This document shows positions 32,138 through 39,329 of a DNA stretch of 64,000 nucleotides, one piece after another. The first letter of the stretch is position 1, and each line of letters starts with the position of its first letter. Position numbers and translations under genes: made by a program. The notes under the pieces are model-generated. The model was not told the DNA's origin, did not search any database, and was given only the letters and a program-made list of their open reading frames with translations. Origin of the DNA: Massilia atriviolacea (GTDB taxonomy: Bacteria > Pseudomonadota > Gammaproteobacteria > Burkholderiales > Burkholderiaceae_D); NCBI RefSeq assembly GCF_003953935.1, contig NZ_RXLQ01000006.1:62001-126000 (forward strand), read 5' to 3'.

Positions 32138-34800
32138 ACCCATCCCCCGAGAGCGCACTTCCCGCTACGTCCTATCACGATCGTCTGCAGCGCCTCGGCC
32201 TGGCGCCTGAGAGCAGCGGCGTGTGGCTCAAGGTCGGCCGCACCGGCAGCGTGCAAGGCTGGAAGCTGCACGTCTCGAGCGTGCCGGCCGAAGCGCACGC
32301 CCTGCTCGACGCCATCGTTCCCGTCCTGCGCGCCGCCAAGGTCCCCTTCAAGATCGCCAGGGACGCCACCATCCTCGGGCTGCTCAACGAAGGCAACCTG
32401 GGCGCCACCCAGGTCGGCAAATTCTGCACCATCTACCCGCCCGACGACAGCGCCGCCAGGGCGCTCGCCGCGCAGCTGGTGCAAGCCACGCAGGGCTTCA
32501 ACGGCCCGGCGATCACGTCCGACATGGCGCTCGGCCAGCTGGTGTATGCGCGCTACGGCGGCTTTAACACGATCGTCGAGCGCGACCTGCTCGGCCAGCA
32601 CCACCTGTACATCCGCGACGGCGCCGGCCAGCTGGTCGCCGACGCCTACACCCAGCCCTTCGTGGCGCCGTCCTTCGCCGCCTGCCCGTTCGACAGCGCG
32701 CCAGCGCCAGCGCCCAGGACCGGCGGCCCCGCCACCTTCGGTCCCGGCTACGTGCTGGTCGACGTCATCAGGCATCACGCCAAAGGCAATGTGTACCTGG
32801 CGATCCTGGCGCGCTCGCAGGACAGCGTGGCCGCGCGGGTCATCAAGGAAGGGCGCAAGCACTGCCTGTCCGACATCCACGGGCGCGACATCCGGGTGCG
32901 CCTGCAGCGCCAGGGCGCGCTCCATGCGCAGCTGGCCTCGGTGGCGCCGGTGCCCGCTTGCGATCCGTACTTCGAAGTCGACGGCGACGGCTACCTGCCG
33001 ATGGCCTACCTGGCCGGCGCCGACCTGGAAAGCGTGGTGCAGGCGACCCTGCAACGCGGCCCCTGGAGCGCGGCCGCCCGCGCCGGCCAGCTGCGCCTGC
33101 TGGACGCCCTGCGCCAGCTGGTCGACGCCGTCCAGCGCCTGCACGGCGCCGGTGTCGTGCACCGCGACCTGAGCGTATCGAACGTCTGGCTGGGAGACGA
33201 CGGCCGGACCTGGCTGCTCGACCTCGAAATCGCCCAGCACGTGGGCGACCCCGGTCCCGTGTTCGGCAAGGGCACGCCGGGCTTCATGGCGCCGGAACAG
33301 GAAGCCGGCGCCGCGCCCACCTTCGCCCAGGACATCCATGCGGTGGCGGCGCTGATCCTGTTCGCGCTGACCGGCCTCGATCCGCGCCGCACCCTGTTCG
33401 CGCGCGGCGAGTCGCGCGTGCGCAATGTGCGCCATCTGGCCGCCTCGGCGCCCGAGGCCCTGCTCGAGCTGGTGCTGGCCGGGGTCGACGACGATCCGCT
33501 GGCGCGGCCCACGCTGGAGGCCATCGGGCGCCAGCTGGCGGAGTACGCAGCGAGCCTGCGCGCCGGGGCGGCGCCTGTGGCGAGTGCGGCGCCGGCGCAG
33601 GACATCGATGTTGCCGCCTGCGCCCACGGCGCGGGACTCGGCCTGCTGCGCCACACCTTCCGCGATCCGCAATCGGGGCTGTGGCTGTCGGCCGCCGTGT
33701 CGCATGCGGGGGGCGGGCAGGAGCAAGCCTCTTCGTACGAACTGCGGCGCGGCGCCAATCGCGGCGTGGCGGGCGTGGTGTATGCGCTGGCGCGCCTGGC
33801 GCGCGCCGGTATCGCCATCGACGCTGCCGCGCCGGCGGTGAACCGGGCCGTGGACTGGCTGCTGTCGGACGCCGTCACGCCCGACCACGGCATGCCCGGC
33901 CTGCACTTCGGCGACGCCGGCGTGGCGGTCGGCATCGCCGAAGCCGTGCAGGCCGGACTGGTGCCGGCCACGCCGCGCATCGCCGGCTTCATGGCGCGCG
34001 TGTCCGGCGCGCCGATCGCCTGGCCCGATCTCACGCACGGCGCGGCGGGGCAGGGCCTGGCCGCCTTGATGTGCGCCGCCAGTCTGGGCACGGATGCGCC
34101 GCTGGCCATGGCGCAGCGCTGCGCGCGCTACCTGGTTGACACCCAGGCGGCGGACGGCTCCTGGGTCATGCCCGAGGGCGTGCCCGGCATGTCGGGCGAG
34201 ACCCTGAGCGGCTTTGCCCACGGCGTGGCCGGCATGGTGTTCTTCCTCCTGGAGCATGGCGCCCGCTGCGGCGACGACAACAGCCGCGCCAGCGCCGCGC
34301 GCGGCCTGCGCTGGCTGGAAGAGCATGCGCTGGCGGCCGATGCCACGGCGGCGGTCGAATGGCGCTACAGCGACCGCCAGGGCGCCGTGTGGCACTGGTG
34401 GTGCCACGGCGCGCCCGGCATCGCGCTGACCTTCCTGCGCGCCTGGCGCCATACGCAGGACCCGGCAATGGCGCTGCTGGCGCGGCGCGCGCTGGACGCC
34501 ATCGATCCCCATCTGCGCGCGCCCAACCTGACCGTCTGCCATGGGCTTGCGGGAATCGGCGAGATCTTGCTGGAGGCGGCGCAAACGCTGGGCGAACCGG
34601 CCTGGCGCGACAAGGCGGCCACGCTCGCTTGCACCATCGTGCATCTGGGGCACCGCTGCGCCGACGGCAGCCTGGTATGGCTGGCGGAAGACCCGGTCGC
34701 GCCGACCGCCGACCTGATGGTCGGGATGGGCGGCATCGCCCACTTCCTGGCGCGCCTGGGCGAGGGCGGCGGGGGCCTGGGCTTTCCGCTGCTGCCCTAG
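32134..34800 (+). CDS. lanthipeptide synthetase, lyase-kinase-cyclase type (LanKC/LanL-like)
   Basis: An 888-residue three-domain enzyme predicted to phosphorylate Ser/Thr of the precursors, eliminate phosphate and cyclise Cys onto the dehydro residues. Domain 1 (about 35-185) is an OspF/SpvC-like lyase with GWKLHVSS (Lys44, His46), PFKIARD, GKFCTIYP and YARYGGF. Domain 2 (about 205-470) is a protein kinase with VVHRDLSVSNVWL (343-353), DLE in place of DFG at 363, and GTPGFMAPEQ. Domain 3 (about 495-880) is LanC-like with GFAHGVAG (His696), WWCHGAPG (Cys757) and VCHGLAG (Cys802-His803). The intact zinc ligands resemble class IV LanL more than classical class III enzymes. No transporter or leader protease gene is adjacent. 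Confidence 0.9.
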   Translation: MNPSPESALPATSYHDRLQRLGLAPESSGVWLKVGRTGSVQGWKLHVSSVPAEAHALLDAIVPVLRAAKVPFKIARDATILGLLNEGNLGATQVGKFCTIYPPDDSAARALAAQLVQATQGFNGPAITSDMALGQLVYARYGGFNTIVERDLLGQHHLYIRDGAGQLVADAYTQPFVAPSFAACPFDSAPAPAPRTGGPATFGPGYVLVDVIRHHAKGNVYLAILARSQDSVAARVIKEGRKHCLSDIHGRDIRVRLQRQGALHAQLASVAPVPACDPYFEVDGDGYLPMAYLAGADLESVVQATLQRGPWSAAARAGQLRLLDALRQLVDAVQRLHGAGVVHRDLSVSNVWLGDDGRTWLLDLEIAQHVGDPGPVFGKGTPGFMAPEQEAGAAPTFAQDIHAVAALILFALTGLDPRRTLFARGESRVRNVRHLAASAPEALLELVLAGVDDDPLARPTLEAIGRQLAEYAASLRAGAAPVASAAPAQDIDVAACAHGAGLGLLRHTFRDPQSGLWLSAAVSHAGGGQEQASSYELRRGANRGVAGVVYALARLARAGIAIDAAAPAVNRAVDWLLSDAVTPDHGMPGLHFGDAGVAVGIAEAVQAGLVPATPRIAGFMARVSGAPIAWPDLTHGAAGQGLAALMCAASLGTDAPLAMAQRCARYLVDTQAADGSWVMPEGVPGMSGETLSGFAHGVAGMVFFLLEHGARCGDDNSRASAARGLRWLEEHALAADATAAVEWRYSDRQGAVWHWWCHGAPGIALTFLRAWRHTQDPAMALLARRALDAIDPHLRAPNLTVCHGLAGIGEILLEAAQTLGEPAWRDKAATLACTIVHLGHRCADGSLVWLAEDPVAPTADLMVGMGGIAHFLARLGEGGGGLGFPLLP

Positions 34801-34969
34801 CCGTTCGCGCGCCGGCGCGGCCAGCGCCGGCGTGCGCCGCTGCGCGCGCCAGGCGCGCATTCGCGCCACCTGTTCCCCAAAATCGACCGCCCATCGCCCG
34901 CCGCTGGAGCAGGCTCCCCCATCTGTCTACAGTCATGCTCACCCAGGCCGCGCCAGCGGCTGCCGGGAA

Positions 34970-35015
34970 GTAGAAAAATAGTTCTAGACAAAATTATCTA
35001 GATATTTTATTCTAC
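34970..35015 (+). promoter_or_regulatory. large imperfect palindrome upstream of the first M56 peptidase gene
   Basis: Arms of 19 bases (34970-34988 and 34997-35015) match at 15 positions; the inner part is TCTAGA on both sides and the outer part GTAGAA/TTCTAC. The whole stretch is very AT-rich inside GC-rich flanks. It lies about 45 bases before the ATG at 35059, as expected of a repressor operator over a promoter. It differs from the BlaI-type twin operator at 37563-37604. Confidence 0.5.
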
Positions 35016-35058
35016 ATTCACCCTATGACGGAGAGACCATGCAAGCAGGAAACCACCC

Positions 35059-37008
35059 ATGAACGACATGCTCGCCGTCATCGTCCCCAGCCTGGGCTGG
35101 GCGCTGCTCGATTTTGTCTGGCAGGGCGCGCTGATCGGCTGCCTGGCCGCGATCGCCATGGGATTGCTGCGCGCTGCGCGGCCCCAGGTGCGCTACGCCG
35201 TCGCTTGCGGCGCGCTGCTGTTGTGCGCCGCCTTGCCGCTGGCCGGGACCGTGCAGCGCGTGCTCGCAGCGCAGGCGGCGTCGACCACGATGCTGCCCTT
35301 GCGCGCGATCGCCCTGCCGGGCGGCGCCGGGGACGCGCCGGCACTGGCCGTGCAGCTCGCCACCTGGGAGCCGGTGCTGCAACAGCGCCTGCCGCTGCTG
35401 ATGCTGTTCTGGAGCTGCGGCGCCGGCCTGCTGGCGCTGCGCCTGATGCTCGGCCTGGCCTGGGTGCGGCGCCGCAGCCAGCCGGGCCGCTATGTGCGGC
35501 ACTCCGCCTGGCAGGCGCGCGTGGACCGGCTGGCGCTGCGCTTCGGCGTGGCCCGCCGTGTCGCGCTGGGGCTGGTGGACGACTTGCCCAGCCCGGTCAC
35601 GGCCGGCTGGTGGCGTCCGCTGATCCTGGTGCCGGCCTCGCTGGCGACCGGCATGCCGCCCGATTTGCTGGAAGCGCTGCTGGCGCACGAAATGGCGCAC
35701 ATCAAGCGCTGCGATTACCTGGTCAACCTGATACAAAGCGCGATCGACATCGTGTTGTTCTATCACCCGGCGGTGTGGTGGCTGTCGCACCGGGTGCGGA
35801 TCGAACGCGAACAGATTGCGGATGATCTAGCAGCAAGCATGCTCGGCGAACCGCGGCGTCTGGCGCTTGCATTATCCGAACTGGACCGGTTCCAGTTCTC
35901 CACACCTCAACTCGCCCACGGGGCTCACGGAGGAAATCTTATGTCCCGCATCAAACGCCTGGTCCGCCCGGATACCGAACCACTGAACTGGAAGATGGCA
36001 TTGCCGATCCTCGGCTTGTCGGCCGCCTGCGCCGCCTTCTACGCCAACGCCCAGACAGTCCCTTTAGCGCCCGCCAAGGCGGTGCGCGCCGACAGCCCGG
36101 CGGCGGTACCGCCTGCGCCGCCCGCACCGCCGGCGCCGCCCGCACCGCCGGCGCCGCCCGCCTTGCGCGTTGCCGCAGCCGCTCCCGCCGCGCCACCGGC
36201 GCCGCCCGCTCCCCCCGCGCCGCCCGCGCCGCCGCCTCTTCCGGTGAGCATCAGCAAAGGCCCCGGCGAGATGGCGTATGCGCTGGTGCAGGGCCGCGAA
36301 CGCAAGGGCATGCTCAGCGGCGACAGCCGCGACTTCGACGAGATCGCCGCCGCCAAGCACACGGTCGACGGCGATTTCCTGTGGTTCCGCCAGGGCGGCA
36401 AGGCCTACCTTGTGCAGGACCCGGCCCTGATCGCGAAAGCGACCGAAGCCTACGCGCCGCTCAAGCGCCTCGGCGAGCAGATGGACGTGCATGGCAAGGA
36501 GATGGAAAAGCACGGCAAGGTGGTCGAGCAGCTGGGCCGCGAGATGGAGCGCAAGGCCGGCGCCAGCCAGCCCGGACACGCCGAAACGAAGCGCATTTCC
36601 GGCCTGGTCGCCGCGCTGGCGCAGCAGCAGGGGCGCCTGCAGCGCGAGATCGTGCAGCTGGAGCGCCAGATCGACGACGCCGGCGGCCCTGCGCGTGCGC
36701 AGTTGTCGGCCAAGCGCGACCAGCTCAACGTGAAACTGAGCGACATCGAACGCCAGCTCGACGTGCAGCACGCGCATCTCGAACGCCAGCATGGCGCGAT
36801 GGAACATGCGCGCGCGCCGATGGAGGCGATCAGCGAGCGGATGAAGGAAGCCGGCAAGCCGATGGACGCGCTGGGCAAGAAAATGAACGTGCTGGGACGC
36901 GAGATGGACCAGCAAGGCAAGGTGGTCGAGCGGGTGATGCGCGACGTCCTGCGCGACGCCGTCGCGCGCGGCCTGGCGCGGCCGGTGCCGGGCCAGCGCG
37001 CCGGCTGA
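35059..37008 (+). CDS. BlaR1-like M56 metallopeptidase with Pro-rich linker and coiled coil
   Basis: A 649-residue inner-membrane protein. N-terminal transmembrane helices (about residues 10-40, 50-70, 110-130) surround an M56 zinc peptidase domain with HEMAHIKRCDYLVN (HExxH near 211) and a later EQIADD. A further helix near 315-330 is followed by a PPAPPAPP-rich linker (about 345-394) and a long Glu/Lys/Gln-rich coiled coil (about 440-640) with repeated Met-x-x-xGK motifs. Sensor domains of classical BlaR1 (penicillin-binding fold) are absent. No blaI gene is directly beside it; the nearest is at 37621. Confidence 0.8.
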   Translation: MNDMLAVIVPSLGWALLDFVWQGALIGCLAAIAMGLLRAARPQVRYAVACGALLLCAALPLAGTVQRVLAAQAASTTMLPLRAIALPGGAGDAPALAVQLATWEPVLQQRLPLLMLFWSCGAGLLALRLMLGLAWVRRRSQPGRYVRHSAWQARVDRLALRFGVARRVALGLVDDLPSPVTAGWWRPLILVPASLATGMPPDLLEALLAHEMAHIKRCDYLVNLIQSAIDIVLFYHPAVWWLSHRVRIEREQIADDLAASMLGEPRRLALALSELDRFQFSTPQLAHGAHGGNLMSRIKRLVRPDTEPLNWKMALPILGLSAACAAFYANAQTVPLAPAKAVRADSPAAVPPAPPAPPAPPAPPAPPALRVAAAAPAAPPAPPAPPAPPAPPPLPVSISKGPGEMAYALVQGRERKGMLSGDSRDFDEIAAAKHTVDGDFLWFRQGGKAYLVQDPALIAKATEAYAPLKRLGEQMDVHGKEMEKHGKVVEQLGREMERKAGASQPGHAETKRISGLVAALAQQQGRLQREIVQLERQIDDAGGPARAQLSAKRDQLNVKLSDIERQLDVQHAHLERQHGAMEHARAPMEAISERMKEAGKPMDALGKKMNVLGREMDQQGKVVERVMRDVLRDAVARGLARPVPGQRAG

Positions 37009-37115
37009 TGCTGTTTACGTTAACTTAATTGCATGTCGATTGTGCAATGATTTAGAATCGTGCTTCCGGCCGGTGCCGGAAGCGTTACCACTATCGACAC
37101 TCTGTTAAGGAAACC

Positions 37116-37526
37116 ATGAACCAAGCGCTACGCGCGGCCTGCGCCGCGGCTGCCATGCTGTGCACCGCCCAATCGCACGCCGCTGCGGTCGACATCAAGG
37201 GCCGCTGGGTCATCGACCTGCCGCCCATGATCGAGCAGGCCAGGGCCATGAAAGGCGGCGACAGGGAAATCGCCCAGCTCGAACGCACCTTCAAGGATGG
37301 GGTGATGGCGATCGACGCCGCAACCCTCAAGCTGTCGGTCGGCGGCATCAAGGGCGAGCCGCTCAGCTATCCCTACAAGCTGGTCGCCGCCGATCCCAGG
37401 AAACCCCACTGCGTCAACCTGTCGGTGGCAGCCTTGCCGAAGCCGCTGTCGCTGTGCATCGACGATGGCGTGCTGTCGGTCAACGATCCGACCAGCGCCC
37501 TGGTCTCAAAGTACCGTCGCGAGTAA
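37116..37526 (+). CDS. hypothetical exported protein
   Basis: A 136-residue protein with a signal peptide (MNQALRAACAAAAMLCTAQSHA) and a small mature domain of about 113 residues (DIKGRWVIDLPPMIEQ; TLKLSVGGIKGEPLSYPYKL). It contains two mature-part Cys (HCVNLS, LCIDDG) that could form a disulfide. No family recognised. It lies between the two M56 systems on the same strand. Confidence 0.6.
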   Translation: MNQALRAACAAAAMLCTAQSHAAAVDIKGRWVIDLPPMIEQARAMKGGDREIAQLERTFKDGVMAIDAATLKLSVGGIKGEPLSYPYKLVAADPRKPHCVNLSVAALPKPLSLCIDDGVLSVNDPTSALVSKYRRE

Positions 37527-37562
37527 TCCGGCAAGCCCGATCGAGAAGGGCTTGACCTTTGC

Positions 37563-37604
37563 GATTACGCGTGTAATCATTCGCCATCGATTACACGCGT
37601 AATT
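37563..37604 (+). promoter_or_regulatory. twin BlaI-type operator before the blaI-like gene
   Basis: GATTACGCGTGTAATC (37563-37578) and its reverse complement form GATTACACGCGTAATT (37589-37604) face each other, centres 26 bases apart. Each is itself a near-dyad with GATTAC and GTAATC ends, containing the TTAC/GTAA half-sites typical of BlaI/MecI/CopY repressors. The second ends 16 bases before the repressor ATG, fitting autoregulation. Confidence 0.7.
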
Positions 37605-37620
37605 AATAAGGGAGTGGTGC

Positions 37621-38007
37621 ATGGAACAACAAGCGGCAGGGATCAGCGACGCCGAGTCGAAGGTCATGGAAGTACTGTGGCAGGGCAGTGGGGCGATGCC
37701 GGCCGACGACATCGTGGCAGCGCTCGTGAGTGGCCATGAGTGGCAGGAAGCGACCATCAAGTCGCTGCTCAACCGGCTGCTCAACAAGGGTGCGATCAGC
37801 GCGCGGAAAGAAGGCCGCCGCTATCTGTACACGGCCGTGCTCAAGCGCGAGCAGTGGCTCACCAGCGAAAGCAAGGGCATGCTCGACCGCCTGTTCGGCG
37901 GGCGCATCGCGCCGCTGGTGGCGCATTTCGGCAAGCACCGCAAACTGAGCAAGACCGACATCGCCGAACTCAAACGCCTGATTGGAGAGCTCGACGATGA
38001 TGCATAG
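37621..38007 (+). CDS. BlaI/MecI/CopY family transcriptional repressor
   Basis: A 128-residue winged-helix repressor: ISDAESKVMEVLWQGSGAMPADDIVAAL, then WQEATIKSLLNRLLNKGAI and RRYLYTAVLKREQW, matching the Penicillinase_R domain. Such repressors are inactivated by proteolysis triggered through the partner M56 membrane protein. GGGAG lies just before the ATG. It overlaps the downstream M56 gene by 11 bases, so the pair is an operon, and the twin operator upstream suggests autoregulation. Confidence 0.92.
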   Translation: MEQQAAGISDAESKVMEVLWQGSGAMPADDIVAALVSGHEWQEATIKSLLNRLLNKGAISARKEGRRYLYTAVLKREQWLTSESKGMLDRLFGGRIAPLVAHFGKHRKLSKTDIAELKRLIGELDDDA

Positions 38008-39268
38008 CCTGCCCGCACTGCTGCTGCGCCTGACCGTTGCCGCCAGTGTGGCGCTTGCCGTCGTGCTGCTGGTGCGGCGCCCGCTGCGCCAGCGCGTCGA
38101 CGCCGGCCTGGCTTACCAGGCCTGGCTGATCGTCCCGCTGGCGCTGGCCGCCGCCGCCGCGCAGCCGCTGTTTGCCGCGCCGCTGAAGGCCATGGTGCTG
38201 CTGCCGGCGCTGGGCCGCGCGCCCGCCGCGCAAGGCGCCGTCACCGCCACGGCCGCCGCCCGGGATGCAGGCGGCGCGCTGCTGCTGGCCTGGGCCTGCG
38301 GTGCGCTGGCGACACTGATCCTGTTCTGCCTGAGCCATCGCGCCTTCGTACGCAGCCTGGGCACATTGACAATGCGCGGCGGCCTCGCCTACGCCGAGCA
38401 TGCCGGCAGCGGCCCGGCCCTGCTCGGCCTGTGGCGCCCGCGGATCGTCGTGCCGCCCGATTTCGACCAGCGCTACAGCGCCGCCGAACAGGCGCTGATC
38501 GTCGCCCACGAACAGGTCCACGCGCAGCGCGCCGATGCGGTTGCCAATATCTTGCTGGCACTGATGCAGTGCGTGTTCTGGTTCAATCCCCTCGTGCACC
38601 TGGCCGCGCCGCGCTTTCGCTTCGACCAGGAGCTGGCCTGCGACGCGGAGGTAATGCGGCGCCATCCGGCGCAGCGCCGCAGCTATGCCGGCGCGATGAT
38701 GAAAACCCAGGCCGGCGTGAGCCTCACGCCGTCCGTCTGCCACTGGCAATCCTGCCACCCACTCAAGGAGCGCATCATGCATCTGCAACAAACCCCGTCA
38801 TCCCCGTCGCGCCGCCGCACCGGCCGCATTCTGGTGCTGGCTCTGGCCGCCGCCACCGGCTTCGCCGCCCTGGCGGCGCGCGCCCAGGCCGACGCCGTGC
38901 CTACCGCTGTGCCTACCGCCGTGCCTACCGCTGTGCCTGCCACCACCTACGCCGTCGCCATGCGCATCGATATGGGGACGGGCAAGGCGCCGCACACGAT
39001 GCAGGTGCGCACGCCGGGGAATTTTTCGGTCAGGGTGGGCGAGGGCGACAGCGTCTGGAGCGGCGAATTCACGATGACGCCGGCCGGTCCCGAACAACTG
39101 TTCGTGCGCAGTAAAATCAGCCAGAACGGCAAGCTGGTTGGCGAGCCCGGCATCCTGACGCGCCTGGGCGCCGGCAGCGGCATCAAGATTGCCGGGACCA
39201 GCGGCGCGCCCGGTCTGGCGCTTGAGTTGACAGTGACGCAAGAGAACAAGACCGCCCCGGACGCCTGA
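37997..39268 (+). CDS. BlaR1-like M56 family metallopeptidase
   Basis: A 423-residue inner-membrane zinc peptidase with N-terminal helices, VVPPDFDQRYSAAEQALIVAHEQVHAQ in pieces (HExxH at about 171) and FDQELACDAEVM carrying the third ligand. After a further helix near residues 278-295 comes a short VPTA-type repeat and a periplasmic domain of about 110 residues of unknown fold, without a penicillin-binding motif. It presumably senses an envelope signal and leads to cleavage of the BlaI-like repressor. Starts ATGATG at 37997. Confidence 0.85.
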   Translation: MMHSLPALLLRLTVAASVALAVVLLVRRPLRQRVDAGLAYQAWLIVPLALAAAAAQPLFAAPLKAMVLLPALGRAPAAQGAVTATAAARDAGGALLLAWACGALATLILFCLSHRAFVRSLGTLTMRGGLAYAEHAGSGPALLGLWRPRIVVPPDFDQRYSAAEQALIVAHEQVHAQRADAVANILLALMQCVFWFNPLVHLAAPRFRFDQELACDAEVMRRHPAQRRSYAGAMMKTQAGVSLTPSVCHWQSCHPLKERIMHLQQTPSSPSRRRTGRILVLALAAATGFAALAARAQADAVPTAVPTAVPTAVPATTYAVAMRIDMGTGKAPHTMQVRTPGNFSVRVGEGDSVWSGEFTMTPAGPEQLFVRSKISQNGKLVGEPGILTRLGAGSGIKIAGTSGAPGLALELTVTQENKTAPDA

Positions 39269-39317
39269 CAGGCCCGTTCGCCAGCGAAAGCGCCGCCGTC
39301 CGATGGCGGCGCGCCGG

Positions 39318-39323
39318 TATAAT
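39318..39323 (+). promoter_or_regulatory. -10 element immediately before uvrD
   Basis: A perfect TATAAT ends six bases before the uvrD ATG at 39330. Transcription would start at or next to the A of the start codon, giving a leaderless or nearly leaderless mRNA. No ribosome binding site is seen before the ATG. Confidence 0.5.
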
Positions 39324-39329
39324 CACGGT

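Noticed and set aside
34801-34860. Intrinsic terminator after the lanthipeptide synthetase gene
   Set aside because: GC-rich inverted segments are present but no T-run follows on the plus strand.
31990-34869. A 959-codon open frame on the minus strand opposite the lanthipeptide synthetase
   Set aside because: It is a GC-rich shadow frame with no start context or recognisable domain, while the plus strand has three conserved domains and tight gene overlap.
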